DNA from: Allopontixanthobacter sediminis
GTDB lineage: Bacteria; Pseudomonadota; Alphaproteobacteria; Sphingomonadales; Sphingomonadaceae
Direction of reading: 5' to 3'
Assembly: GCF_009828115.1 (NCBI RefSeq)
Contig: NZ_WTYL01000002.1
Span: 992,001-1,056,000, forward strand
Length of the DNA: 64,000 bases
The position numbers and the translations under genes are program-made. This document shows, one piece after another, positions 1 through 8,491 of this stretch; position 1 is the first letter of the stretch, and each line of letters opens with the position of its first letter. A model generated the notes under the pieces. That model made no database searches, was not told the DNA's origin, and worked only from the letters and a program-made list of their open reading frames with translations.

Positions 1-897
1 GTTGCCACAATGCGGGGGGCGAAGTTCCTCGCCGGGGGAACCAACCTTCTCGACCTCATGAAACTGGAGATCGAAGCGCCCTCCCACCTGGTCGATGTGC
101 AGGACCTTGATTTCGGGGAGATCGCGGATACCGACGACGGCGGTATCCGGATCGGAGCGATGGTTTCGAATACCATGCTTTCCGCACATCCCAGGGTGCG
201 GCGCGATTATGCGGTCCTGACGCGCGCCATCCAGGCCGGCGCTTCTGGGCAGCTCCGCAACAAGGCGACCACAGCTGGCAACCTGCTGCAGCGAACCCGC
301 TGTTCGTATTTCTATGATACCAACATGCCGTGCAACAAACGCAGGCCCGGTGATGGGTGCTCCGCGATCGGCGGATCCTCCCGGCAATTGGGAGTAATCG
401 GGATTTCCGATTCCTGCATTGCTACCTATCCCGGCGATATGGCGGTGGCGATGCGGGTCCTGGACGCGGTCGTGGAAACGGTCACGCCAGATGGTTCAAC
501 CCGTTCGATCCCGATAGCGGATTTCCACCGCCTATGGGGTGATACGCCGCAGGAAGAGACGGTCCTCGAGCGCGGCGAACTGATTACGGCGGTCACGCTG
601 CCACGCCCGCGGGGGGGCAAGCATTTCTATCACAAGGTTCGCGACCGGCGTTCGTATGCGTTTGCGCTGGTGTCCGTTGCGGCGGTCATACAGGACGACC
701 AGACGGGGCAAGTTGCCTTCGGCGGGGTTGCTCCCAAACCCTGGCGCGTGCCGGAAGCGGAGGAACTGCTGCCCCAAGGTGCCGCCGCCGTGGTCTCGCG
801 GGCCTTCGCCGAAGCGCGCCCGACCGACCAGAACAAGTTCAAGATCCCGCTTGCCGAGCGAACGCTGGCAGGCATCATTGCCGACGCGAGGAGCTGA
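1..897 (+). CDS. paoB: Molybdenum hydroxylase FAD-binding subunit, PaoB-like (5' end outside window)
   Basis: FAD-binding electron-transfer subunit of a xanthine oxidase-family aldehyde oxidase. The reading frame is open to the first base of the window and family members begin some 20 residues earlier, so the N-terminus is cut off. Seen directly: the FAD-site motif [13 protein letters not shown] near the start, and a cysteine-rich insertion with C98, C108, C117 and C136 (numbered from the methionine at base 10; motifs RTRC, PCNKR, GDGC, DSC). Such an insertion carries an extra [4Fe-4S] cluster in E. coli PaoB and in 4-hydroxybenzoyl-CoA reductase-type subunits. The CO-dehydrogenase flavoprotein C-terminal domain follows. 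The stop lies 2 bases before the next gene. The matching [2Fe-2S] subunit is expected just upstream. Family is secure; the substrate (probably aromatic or aliphatic aldehydes) is inferred. Confidence 0.9.
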   Translation, partial: VATMRGAKFLAGGTNLLDLMKLEIEAPSHLVDVQDLDFGEIADTDDGGIRIGAMVSNTMLSAHPRVRRDYAVLTRAIQAGASGQLRNKATTAGNLLQRTRCSYFYDTNMPCNKRRPGDGCSAIGGSSRQLGVIGISDSCIATYPGDMAVAMRVLDAVVETVTPDGSTRSIPIADFHRLWGDTPQEETVLERGELITAVTLPRPRGGKHFYHKVRDRRSYAFALVSVAAVIQDDQTGQVAFGGVAPKPWRVPEAEELLPQGAAAVVSRAFAEARPTDQNKFKIPLAERTLAGIIADARS

Positions 898-899
898 CG

Positions 900-3095
900 A
901 TGGAATTCAACGCCCCGGCAGGACAGAACCTTTTCGACCGCGCAAAGATCGTCGGCAAGTCGACACCTCGGATCGATGGACCGCTCAAGGTAACCGGCAC
1001 AGCTCCGTATGCGGCGGAACGTCACGGCGTGGCCGCCAACCAGGCGTATGGCTGGATCGTCGGTTCGGCTATTGCCAAGGGTAGGATTCGGTCGATGGAC
1101 CTCGATGCAGCGCGCCGCGCGCCGGGTGTGATCGCGATCGTCGCAGCGACCGAACACGAACCCGTTGGAACCAGCGATTACAACTACGCACCGCTGTTCG
1201 GGGGAAACGAGGTTTCCCATTATCATCAGGCAATCGCAGTGGTGGTGGCGGAAACCTTCGAGCAGGCCCGGTCGGCGGCCGGGCTGATCGGCACTGAGTA
1301 TGACCGCGTGGACGGCAGTTTCGATCTCGCCAGCTCGAAGGACGGAGCGCCTCTGGCAAGTGAGGGCGGCAGTGATTTCGCGAAACTTGGGAAATTTGAA
1401 GAAGCGTTTGCCGCGGCGCCGGTAAAAGTGGACGAGACCTACACCACGCCCGACGAATCGCACGCTATGATGGAACCGTTCGCGACCATCGCCGCGTGGG
1501 ATGGACCCGATCTCACTCTCTGGACTTCGAACCAGATGATCCATTGGGGCAAGCAGGCCATGGCTTCGATCTTGGGGATGCCCGAGGAGAACGTCCGGGT
1601 CGATTCGCCGTTTATCGGTGGCGGTTTCGGCGGCAAGCTGTTCGTGCGGGCCGATGCTGTCATGGCCGCGCTTGGCGCGAAGGCTGCCAACCGCCCGGTC
1701 AAGATTGCGATGCAGCGACCGCTCATGTTCAACAACGGCACCCACCGGCACGCGACCATCCAGCGCCTGCGGATCGGGGCGGAGCGTGACGGCAGGATTA
1801 CCGCGATCGCCCACCAGAACTGGTCCGGCAACATCACCCAGAAGGAAGGCGAAAACGGTACGCTGCAGACGCCGAAACTCTATGCGGGCGCAAACCGCCT
1901 GATCGAAAACCGGATCGCCCAGCTCGACCTGCCGGAAGGCAACGCCATGCGCGCACCGGGTGAAGCGGCGGGTCACTTGGCGCTGGAAGTCGCGATGGAC
2001 GAATTGGCAGAAAAACTGGCGATGGATCCGGTTGAATTGCGTATCCTCAACGATGCGTCCGGAACGGTACCGGGTGACCCCGACACCAAGATTTCGGACC
2101 GGCACCTCGTACGCTGCTTGCGCGAAGGCGCCGAACGGTTCGGCTGGTCGAAGCGGAATGCGGTCCCGGGTCAACAGCGCGATGGGCGCTGGCTCACTGG
2201 CATGGGCGTGGCGGCGGGTTACCGCGCCGGCCCGACGACAAAATCGGCGGCGCGCGTACGGATGTCTGCCGACGGTCATGTCACGGTCGAAACCGACATG
2301 ACCGACATCGGCACCGGCTCTTACACCATCATCGCGCAGACCGCGGCGGAGACAATGGGTTTGCCGTTGGAAAGTGTGACGGTCAAACTCGGCGATTCCA
2401 GCTTTCCGGTTTCGTCCGGTTCGGGCGGCCAATGGGGCGCGGCCAGTTCCACCGCCGGGGTGTACGCAGCTTGCGTCAACCTGCGCCGGATGATCGGCGA
2501 GAAGCTCAATTTCGATGCGGACGCGGCGAATTTCGCAGATGGACGTGCAACCCTGGACAACCAAAGCTGGCGCATCGCGGATGCGGGCGAGCTAACTGCA
2601 GACGGAGAAATGAACTACGGCGATTTCAAGGACGGCTATGATGTCGGGACCTACGCCGGTCACTTCGCCGAAGTGCGGGTCGATGCCTACACCGGCGAGA
2701 CCCACGTCACCCGGATGCTCGCCGTATGCGACGCGGGCCGGATCCTGAACCCGCTATCGGCACGCAGCCAGGTCATTGGCGGCATGGTCATGGCGGCTGG
2801 CGCGACCCTGATGGAAGATCTTCATGTCGACAAGCGCTTCGGCTTCTTCGTCAATCACGACCTCGCCGGTTACGAAGTGCCCGTCCATGCCGATATTCCG
2901 CACCAAGAATGCATTTTCCTCGACACGCTCGATCCGGTCATCTCGCCGATGAAGGCCAAGGGTGTCGGCGAGCTCGGCATTTGCGGTCCGGGAGCGGCAG
3001 TGGCGAACGCGATCTATAACGCGATTGGTGTCCGGGTGCGCGAATATCCGGTCACGCTCGACAAGTATCTCGACCGGCTGCCCCCTGCCGCTTGA
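900..3095 (+). CDS. paoC: Molybdenum hydroxylase molybdopterin-binding subunit, PaoC-like
   Basis: Large catalytic subunit (731 aa, full length for PaoC/YagR) that oxidises the substrate at the molybdenum cofactor and passes electrons through the Fe-S and FAD subunits. Seen: the N-terminal hammerhead domain up to about residue 130, the cofactor-binding motifs IGGGFGGK and MRAPGEAAG, and C-terminal GVGELGICGPG. In the last motif E691 falls where the general-base glutamate of the family sits. The gene starts 2 bases after the FAD subunit and its stop overlaps the start region of the XdhC-family gene, so the genes form one operon. With a MobA/MocA-like gene downstream, a cytosine-dinucleotide molybdopterin cofactor, as in E. 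coli PaoABC, is the likely form (inference). Confidence 0.92.
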   Translation: MEFNAPAGQNLFDRAKIVGKSTPRIDGPLKVTGTAPYAAERHGVAANQAYGWIVGSAIAKGRIRSMDLDAARRAPGVIAIVAATEHEPVGTSDYNYAPLFGGNEVSHYHQAIAVVVAETFEQARSAAGLIGTEYDRVDGSFDLASSKDGAPLASEGGSDFAKLGKFEEAFAAAPVKVDETYTTPDESHAMMEPFATIAAWDGPDLTLWTSNQMIHWGKQAMASILGMPEENVRVDSPFIGGGFGGKLFVRADAVMAALGAKAANRPVKIAMQRPLMFNNGTHRHATIQRLRIGAERDGRITAIAHQNWSGNITQKEGENGTLQTPKLYAGANRLIENRIAQLDLPEGNAMRAPGEAAGHLALEVAMDELAEKLAMDPVELRILNDASGTVPGDPDTKISDRHLVRCLREGAERFGWSKRNAVPGQQRDGRWLTGMGVAAGYRAGPTTKSAARVRMSADGHVTVETDMTDIGTGSYTIIAQTAAETMGLPLESVTVKLGDSSFPVSSGSGGQWGAASSTAGVYAACVNLRRMIGEKLNFDADAANFADGRATLDNQSWRIADAGELTADGEMNYGDFKDGYDVGTYAGHFAEVRVDAYTGETHVTRMLAVCDAGRILNPLSARSQVIGGMVMAAGATLMEDLHVDKRFGFFVNHDLAGYEVPVHADIPHQECIFLDTLDPVISPMKAKGVGELGICGPGAAVANAIYNAIGVRVREYPVTLDKYLDRLPPAA

Positions 3096-3097
3096 TC

Positions 3098-4111
3098 GTG
3101 ACTTGGGAATTGCAAAAAGGACCAGCCAGCAAAAGCCCTGAGTGGCTCGTGCACGGACTTGAGGACGACGTGCGTCCGCGCATGTTTGAGGCTGCGGACC
3201 GGGGCCAGCCATTTGCATTGGCGACGATCATCTCGGCGGACGGCGGGCCGCGTCCACCCGGCGCGCAGATGGTGGTAACCGAGCGCGCAAGCTGGGGTTA
3301 CCTGTCGGGCGGCTGCATCGAGGACGATGTGGCGCTGAATGCCCGCGAGGTCATCAAGTCTGGCGAGCCGCGCACGCTGGTCTACGGCGAGGGGAGCCCG
3401 TTCATCGACATCCGGTTACCATGCGGTGGACGCATCGAGGTCGCGGTCGAGCGCGTCCCTCCCGATGACACTGCCTTGCATGCGCTGCGCAGTCTTACCG
3501 CCACCCGCCGCCCGGCTGTCTGGACGAGCGACGGGTCCACGCGGACCTGCGTACCTGCAGAAGATTGCGGGGATATTGGTAGGGAGCCCATCTTGCGGCG
3601 TTACGATCCAGCCCTGCGTCTGATAGTCGTCGGATCCGATCCGTTCGCGCTGGCGATATGCGCGATGGGCAAGACGATTGGCTGGGAGGCGGTCCTGCTC
3701 GCTCCTTTCGGTCCCGCCGGCGATGCTCCCTTCGGGATCCGCCATGACCGCCGACCACTGGGCCAGTCCCTTGGCGAGTTCGACCTCGACGGCTGGACGG
3801 CTGTTGCCGTTGCGACCCACGATCTCGATCTGGACGAGGCGGCGCTCGTTCCCGCGCTTCGTTCTCGCGCGGGCTATGTCGGTGTGCTGGGATCACGCCG
3901 CAAGCTTGCCCAGCGGCGGGTGGGCCTTGCTGAAGCGGGCCTGACCGAGGCGGAGATATCCCGCCTCCATGCGCCGATCGGGATAGCCATCGATGCGCAA
4001 TCGCCGTGGGAAGTGGCTGTGGCGGTCATTGCCGAGATTATCGAGAACCAGCGCAGCATTGGAAGTTTACATCTGCAGTTGGCGTCACCGGGAATCCATG
4101 CTGCGGCATGA
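3098..4111 (+). CDS. XdhC/CoxI-family molybdenum cofactor maturation protein (PaoD-like)
   Basis: Chaperone that binds the finished molybdenum cofactor and inserts it into the partner hydroxylase. The N-terminal XdhC_CoxI domain (about residues 25-95) contains the family signature GYLSGGCIEDDV and a conserved cysteine-glycine pair in LPCGGRIE. A C-terminal Rossmann-like XdhC_C domain carries VGVLGSRRK. The start is uncertain: GTG at 3098 is used because homologous N-termini reach past SPEWL, but GTG at 3170 and ATG at 3182 are in frame. It follows the molybdopterin subunit directly and overlaps the next gene by 14 bases, as expected for a dedicated maturation factor. Confidence 0.85.
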   Translation: MTWELQKGPASKSPEWLVHGLEDDVRPRMFEAADRGQPFALATIISADGGPRPPGAQMVVTERASWGYLSGGCIEDDVALNAREVIKSGEPRTLVYGEGSPFIDIRLPCGGRIEVAVERVPPDDTALHALRSLTATRRPAVWTSDGSTRTCVPAEDCGDIGREPILRRYDPALRLIVVGSDPFALAICAMGKTIGWEAVLLAPFGPAGDAPFGIRHDRRPLGQSLGEFDLDGWTAVAVATHDLDLDEAALVPALRSRAGYVGVLGSRRKLAQRRVGLAEAGLTEAEISRLHAPIGIAIDAQSPWEVAVAVIAEIIENQRSIGSLHLQLASPGIHAAA

Positions 4112-4703
4112 ACCCTTCGCAGGCTGCCATGCGATCGTGCTGGCTGCAGGCGCGGCCTCGCGCTTCGATGGCGCCAAGTTGGTCGCCCCCTTTGCTGGCC
4201 AGCCGCTGATTTGCCGGGCGGTTGGCGCCGCTCTCGACTCGCGGGTAGAGCGCGTCACCGTGATCCTGGGATCACGGGCGGATGAGGTCGAGGCGGCGTT
4301 GGAACCCCTGCGGGACAAACGGCTCGAACTGGTCCGATGCGCGGACTGGCAAGATGGTCTCTCTGCGTCGCTACGCTGCGGGCTTTCGCATCTGCCCGAC
4401 TGCCGCGCTGCGGTTATTTTCCTCGGGGACATGCCGAACGTATCGGCTGCATTGGCCGATAGAGTACTCAAGACGGTAATGGATGGCGCTCCTGCTGCAT
4501 TTCCGGAATACGGCGGCTCGCCCGGCCATCCGGTGGCGATAGCGAGTGATCTTTTCAGGTCGCTTGAACGGTTGAAAGGCGATCAGGGTGCGCGCGCATT
4601 TCTCGAAGGGACGAAAGGCGTGGTGAGGCTGACAACCGGCGATGCCGGTTGCGTTCAGGACGTTGACACACGACACGATCTCACCCGGTTAGCATCCGCC
4701 TAA
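4098..4703 (+). CDS. MobA-like nucleotidyltransferase, probable molybdenum cofactor cytidylyltransferase
   Basis: A 201-aa protein of the MobA-like NTP-transferase family (GT-A fold). The nucleotide-binding loop is visible as VLAAGAASRFDGAKL near residue 11, and the metal-binding acidic motif as FLGDMPNVS near residue 112. In operons with PaoABC/XdhC-type hydroxylases these proteins attach CMP to molybdopterin (MocA activity), making the cofactor form those enzymes need. The ATG at 4098 starts inside the end of the XdhC-family gene (14-base overlap) and gives the expected N-terminus. It ends the operon. Cytidylyl rather than guanylyl transfer is inferred from context, not from a diagnostic residue. 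Confidence 0.85.
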   Translation: MLRHEPFAGCHAIVLAAGAASRFDGAKLVAPFAGQPLICRAVGAALDSRVERVTVILGSRADEVEAALEPLRDKRLELVRCADWQDGLSASLRCGLSHLPDCRAAVIFLGDMPNVSAALADRVLKTVMDGAPAAFPEYGGSPGHPVAIASDLFRSLERLKGDQGARAFLEGTKGVVRLTTGDAGCVQDVDTRHDLTRLASA

Positions 4704-4748
4704 TCCCGCGGCGGTAGCGGGAAGCGTGGCTCGCATGGCCCTTTGGCA

Positions 4749-4940
4749 TTAATCCGGAGGGGAGTGCGTCCTCTCGCCAACTTCTTCCCGAATTTCATCG
4801 ATATTACGTTCGCGCCGCCCGTCCATCGGATGGCGGTTGCGCGGTTTACGTATGAACCGCAGAAACAATACCAACGCAATTAGCAGAGCAACCGCTAGGG
4901 TTCCAGAGCCGAGCCACGACGTCATTTCACCAGTACCCAT
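4749..4940 (-). CDS. Small single-pass membrane protein of unknown function
   Basis: A 63-aa protein with one hydrophobic segment (about residues 12-28, rich in A, L and V), then a basic stretch (RFIRKPRNR) and a charged C-terminal tail, so probably an inner-membrane protein with a cytoplasmic tail. A good ribosome site (AAAGGTGATTT) stands before the ATG at 4940, which is the main reason to accept this short gene. It converges on the molybdenum hydroxylase operon and diverges from the MaoC-like gene. No known family is recognised. Confidence 0.55.
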   Translation of the reverse strand: MGTGEMTSWLGSGTLAVALLIALVLFLRFIRKPRNRHPMDGRRERNIDEIREEVGERTHSPPD

Positions 4941-5099
4941 AAATCACCTTTGTTCCTTTCACCATTTGGAAAAACGGCTTTTATGCCAAGAGGTTCCGTC
5001 TGCCGCGCTGTGAGTAAAGGCCGTCTGGTTACGTGATCGCGAGCTATCACAATTGCAGTGCTGGTGTTTCCCGCAACTGGGCGGTACCTCTGGGAGGCA

Positions 5100-5960
5100 A
5101 TGATAACGGGCAGGCGGATGGACGAATTCGAGGACTGGATCGGCCGCAGCGTGACGGCCACGGACACGCTGGAACCGGCGCGCAGCAATGCGCTTGACCG
5201 CGCGCTTGGCGGGGCTGGCGACCTGGCGGCGGGGAACGTCCTGCCTCTGCTCGACCACTGGCTGTATTTCTGGGACGTCCAGCCTCCCGCCGCTTTGGGG
5301 AGCGATGGCCACCCTGCCAAGGGCGGGTTCCTGCCGCCGGTAGCGCTGGCGCGCAGGATGTGGGCCGGCGGTCGGATACGTTTCCACAAATCGCTGGTGT
5401 TGGGCGCTTCGGTGACAAGAACATCTACGATCCTGTCGGTGACCGAGAAAACCGGCAAGACAGGGCCGCTGGTGTTCGTCACCGTGCGGCATGACATTGA
5501 AGGGAACGACGGACTGGCCATCAGCGAAGAGCAGGACATCGTCTATCGCGGCGCTGCCGGCGAACCGGCCGCGGTATCAATTCCGGCCCACGATTCCGCT
5601 CCCATGCGGCATGCCGACTGGACTTGGGCGGTTGATCCCGATCCCGTCCTGCTGTTCCGCTACTCCGCGCTGACCATGAACGGTCACCGGATTCATTACG
5701 ACCGTGCCTACGCGGTGGAGGAGGAATTCTACCCCGGCCTGGTGGTGCATGGCCCGCTGCAGGCCAAGCTGATGATGCGGCTGGCGAGCGGCCATTGCAC
5801 CGATCCGATCACACGTTTCCAGTTTCGCGCACAAACTCCGGCGATCGCTGGCATACCGCTCCATATATGCGGCAATCTCAAGGGCGCAGAAATCGAACTG
5901 TGGACGCAGCAAGGGGAGATACGGAACATGATCGCTGACGCCAACATCGAGGTACTGTAA
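5100..5960 (+). CDS. MaoC/FAS1-like acyl-CoA dehydratase (mesaconyl-C4-CoA hydratase-like)
   Basis: About 286 aa resembling the HTD2/FAS1-like dehydratase proteins often annotated as mesaconyl-C4-CoA hydratase or acyl dehydratase, with a double hot-dog fold. Seen: the N-terminal half with MDEFEDWIGRS and a GGFLPP loop, and a C-terminal half containing YPGLVVHGPL, the typical hot-dog hydratase motif that holds the catalytic histidine. The start is not certain: ATG 5100 has a GGGAGG too close to it and ATG 5118 gives the more typical N-terminus. The neighbouring methylmalonate-semialdehyde dehydrogenase suggests a role in short-chain or branched acyl-CoA metabolism, which is inference. Confidence 0.8.
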   Translation: MITGRRMDEFEDWIGRSVTATDTLEPARSNALDRALGGAGDLAAGNVLPLLDHWLYFWDVQPPAALGSDGHPAKGGFLPPVALARRMWAGGRIRFHKSLVLGASVTRTSTILSVTEKTGKTGPLVFVTVRHDIEGNDGLAISEEQDIVYRGAAGEPAAVSIPAHDSAPMRHADWTWAVDPDPVLLFRYSALTMNGHRIHYDRAYAVEEEFYPGLVVHGPLQAKLMMRLASGHCTDPITRFQFRAQTPAIAGIPLHICGNLKGAEIELWTQQGEIRNMIADANIEVL

Positions 5961-6109
5961 GGCGCTCGACCGGGCAACGCGTGGACGAAGTTCGACCTGC
6001 GATCGAGCAGCACCCTTGCCGCGAGGTCACCAAGCCGGTTAGGGCAGCAGCACAAACGGATTGCCTGAACCCGTAACGGCTCAATCAAGACAAAATCGAG
6101 GATTTCATC

Positions 6110-7615
6110 ATGCGACAGATCGACCATTTCATCGCCGGCGGCGCGGGCTTTTCCGGAGCCGGACGCACGCACAAAGTCTGGAACCCCTCTACCGGCGAAG
6201 TACAGGCGGAAGTGCCGTTGGGCGACGCTGCGCTGCTCGACCGCGCGGTGGCCAATGCGATGAAAGTCCAGCCCGAATGGGCGGCGACCAATCCGCAGCG
6301 CCGTGCCCGCGTGATGTTCCGCTTCAAGGAACTGATCGAAGCCAACATGCAGGAGATGGCCGAGTTGCTGGCGTCCGAGCACGGTAAGGTGATCGATGAC
6401 GCCAAGGGCGATATCCAGCGTGGGCTGGAAGTGATCGAATACGCCTGCGGCATACCCCAGGTGCTGAAGGGCGAGTACACGCAAGGCGCCGGGCCGGGCA
6501 TCGATGTCTATTCGATGCGCCAGCCGCTCGGCATCGGCGCAGGGATTACCCCGTTCAACTTTCCCGCCATGATCCCGATGTGGATGTTCGGCATGGCAAT
6601 CGCCGCCGGCAACGCCTTCATCCTCAAGCCGTCCGAACGCGATCCTTCGGTGCCTGTCCGGCTGGCCGAGCTGTTCCTCGAAGCAGGCGCGCCCGAAGGC
6701 CTCCTTCAAGTGGTTCACGGCGACAAGGAAATGGTCGACGCGATCCTCGACCACGCCGATATCGCCGCGGTCAGCTTCGTCGGATCGTCCGACATTGCGC
6801 ATTATGTCTACAAGCGAGGTGTCGCGGCGGGCAAGCGCGTGCAGGCGATGGGCGGGGCCAAGAACCACGGCATCGTGATGCCCGACGCCGATCTGGACCA
6901 GGTGGTGAACGATCTTGCCGGCGCGGCCTTCGGCTCGGCTGGTGAACGCTGCATGGCGCTGCCGGTGGTGGTGCCGGTGGGCGAAGACACGGCGAACCGC
7001 CTCCGCGAGAAGCTGATCCCGGCGATCCACGCCTTGCGGATCGGCGTCTCGAACGATCCCGAAGCCCATTACGGCCCCGTCGTGACCCCGGAACACCGGG
7101 CGCGTGTGGAACAATGGATCGATACGGCGGAAAACGAAGGCGGCGAGATCGTCGTCGATGGCCGCGGTTTCAGCCTGCAGGGGCATGAGAAGGGATTCTT
7201 CATCGGCCCCACCCTGATCGACCACGTCACCACCGGCATGGAAAGCTACAAGGAAGAGATTTTCGGGCCGGTTCTCCAGATCGTCCGCGCGAAGGATTTC
7301 GAGGAAGCGGTCCGCCTGCCCAGCGAGCACCAATATGGCAACGGCGTCGCGATCTTCACCCGCAACGGCCATGCGGCCCGCGAATTCGCCAGCCGGGTGA
7401 ACGTCGGGATGGTCGGGATCAACGTGCCGATCCCGGTGCCGGTCGCCTATCACAGCTTCGGCGGGTGGAAGCGCAGCGCGTTCGGCGATACCAACCAGTA
7501 CGGCACCGAAGGCCTCAAGTTCTGGACCAAGGTGAAAACCGTGACCCAGCGCTGGCCCGATGGAACTGCCGACGGATCGAATGAAAACGCGTTCATTATT
7601 CCGACCATGGGATGA
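6110..7615 (+). CDS. mmsA: CoA-acylating methylmalonate-semialdehyde dehydrogenase
   Basis: A 501-aa enzyme converting (methyl)malonate semialdehyde plus CoA and NAD+ to propionyl- or acetyl-CoA with loss of CO2, in valine, pyrimidine and inositol breakdown. Seen: the aldehyde dehydrogenase fold with GITPFNFPAMIPMWMF near residue 144, a VSFVGSS NAD-binding loop, and the catalytic cysteine C281 in SAGERCMALPV. The N-terminal IDHFIAGG and the FNFP/GERCMAL motifs distinguish MmsA from other aldehyde dehydrogenases. A GAGGA ribosome site lies 7 bases before the ATG. It stands 149 bases after the MaoC-like gene and is followed by a strong hairpin. Family and length are fully typical. Confidence 0.95.
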   Translation: MRQIDHFIAGGAGFSGAGRTHKVWNPSTGEVQAEVPLGDAALLDRAVANAMKVQPEWAATNPQRRARVMFRFKELIEANMQEMAELLASEHGKVIDDAKGDIQRGLEVIEYACGIPQVLKGEYTQGAGPGIDVYSMRQPLGIGAGITPFNFPAMIPMWMFGMAIAAGNAFILKPSERDPSVPVRLAELFLEAGAPEGLLQVVHGDKEMVDAILDHADIAAVSFVGSSDIAHYVYKRGVAAGKRVQAMGGAKNHGIVMPDADLDQVVNDLAGAAFGSAGERCMALPVVVPVGEDTANRLREKLIPAIHALRIGVSNDPEAHYGPVVTPEHRARVEQWIDTAENEGGEIVVDGRGFSLQGHEKGFFIGPTLIDHVTTGMESYKEEIFGPVLQIVRAKDFEEAVRLPSEHQYGNGVAIFTRNGHAAREFASRVNVGMVGINVPIPVPVAYHSFGGWKRSAFGDTNQYGTEGLKFWTKVKTVTQRWPDGTADGSNENAFIIPTMG

Positions 7616-7682
7616 GGCAAGGCGGGCGGACCGCTGCAGTCCTTCAGGACGTGGCGGTCAAAACACTGAAGTAAGCTTGGGC

Positions 7683-7713
7683 CCGCCGAGGTTGGCTGTT
7701 GCAACCTCGGCGG
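7683..7713. terminator. Perfect 12-bp hairpin between convergent genes
   Basis: CCGCCGAGGTTG at 7683-7694 is followed by a 7-base loop and its exact complement CAACCTCGGCGG at 7702-7713. It lies between the 3' end of mmsA and the 3' end of the leftward photosynthesis arm. There is no T-run on either side, so it may act as a bidirectional transcription barrier or 3'-end stabiliser rather than a classical intrinsic terminator. Confidence 0.6.
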
Positions 7714-7723
7714 CGGCGCCCGC

Positions 7724-7999
7724 CTAGCCGGTCTTTTGCGCCTTATCTCCGCTCAGCATCCGCCTGCGGTACAAGTCATACACGTGCACCGGGAATGATG
7801 CCGCCAGGGGTAGTGCAACGTAGGGCCAGGACAATCCGGTCAGCCCTGCGCGTAGGGCGATCATCATCAGTACGGCGGGGACCAGTGCGGCGAGTATTCC
7901 GGACCAAGGATTGCCTCGCCATTTCAGCCAGAGCATTTCGAACGCCAGTACCGCCAGCACAACATCGACCGCACGTCCGCTGGAGAAGAATTCCTCCAT
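7724..7999 (-). CDS. Small multi-pass membrane protein downstream of tspO
   Basis: A 91-aa hydrophobic protein with about three membrane segments (residues roughly 11-27, 33-52 and 57-72) and a basic C-terminus (DLYRRR). No family is recognised. It begins 9 bases after the tspO stop and therefore probably sits at the end of the bchG-pucC-bchP-tspO transcript, under the same PpsR-type operator. A role in photosynthetic membranes or pigment handling is suggested only by position. Confidence 0.65.
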   Translation of the reverse strand: MEEFFSSGRAVDVVLAVLAFEMLWLKWRGNPWSGILAALVPAVLMMIALRAGLTGLSWPYVALPLAASFPVHVYDLYRRRMLSGDKAQKTG

Positions 8000-8008
8000 C
8001 AGGCGATC

Positions 8009-8491
8009 TTAGCCGAACGGGCCGTTGAGCTGCACCACCTGGTAATTGAGGAAGCCGGCAATCGTCACCCAGACAAGGTACGGTACCAGCAGCACGGCGG
8101 AACCCTTCGAAAAGCGACCGCAGAACAGGATCAGCGCGGCAATCGACAGCCACAGCGCAACGAGTTCGAAGAACGCCAGGTCGGGCCGGTGCAAGCGGAA
8201 GAAGATGAAGCTCCATAGCAGGTTGAGGAACCCGTTGAGGGCGAACAGACCGAGCATGATTTCCGCGTCGCGCCGGGTCGGGGCGGCTCTCCAGCCAAGC
8301 ACGCCGGCGATCGCGATCAGGGCGAAGATAGCAGTCCAGATGACACCGAACATGTAGCCAGGGGGCGCCCATGCGGGCTGCTGCAGGCCGTAATACCACT
8401 CGTCCAGAACGGTTATGGTGCCGCCGACCGTGGCGGTCAGGAATGCCAGCACCGCCGCAATGACGATCGGGAAAAACGCGGCGCGGCTCAT
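8009..8491 (-). CDS. tspO: TspO/MBR family tryptophan-rich sensory protein
   Basis: A 160-aa inner-membrane protein with five transmembrane helices, the TspO/peripheral benzodiazepine receptor fold that binds porphyrins and related ligands. Seen: conserved tryptophan-rich PAWAPPGYMFGVIWTA at about residues 38-53, NLLWSFIFF, and PYLVWVTIAGFLNY near the C-terminus. The ATG at 8491 overlaps the bchP stop by 4 bases, so expression is coupled to bchP. In Rhodobacter sphaeroides TspO lowers photosynthesis gene expression through the PpsR/AppA pathway. Finding it here in the same operon as bchG and bchP, next to ppsR, fits such a role, though that link is inference for this organism. Confidence 0.95.
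   Translation of the reverse strand: MSRAAFFPIVIAAVLAFLTATVGGTITVLDEWYYGLQQPAWAPPGYMFGVIWTAIFALIAIAGVLGWRAAPTRRDAEIMLGLFALNGFLNLLWSFIFFRLHRPDLAFFELVALWLSIAALILFCGRFSKGSAVLLVPYLVWVTIAGFLNYQVVQLNGPFG

Noticed and set aside
630-2564. 644-codon open frame antisense to the molybdopterin subunit
   Set aside because: A shadow of GC-rich codon use in paoC: Arg/His/Gly-rich, no family features, fully inside a certain gene.
5729-7453. 574-codon open frame antisense to mmsA
   Set aside because: Asp/His/Arg-rich shadow; mmsA is certain on the other strand.
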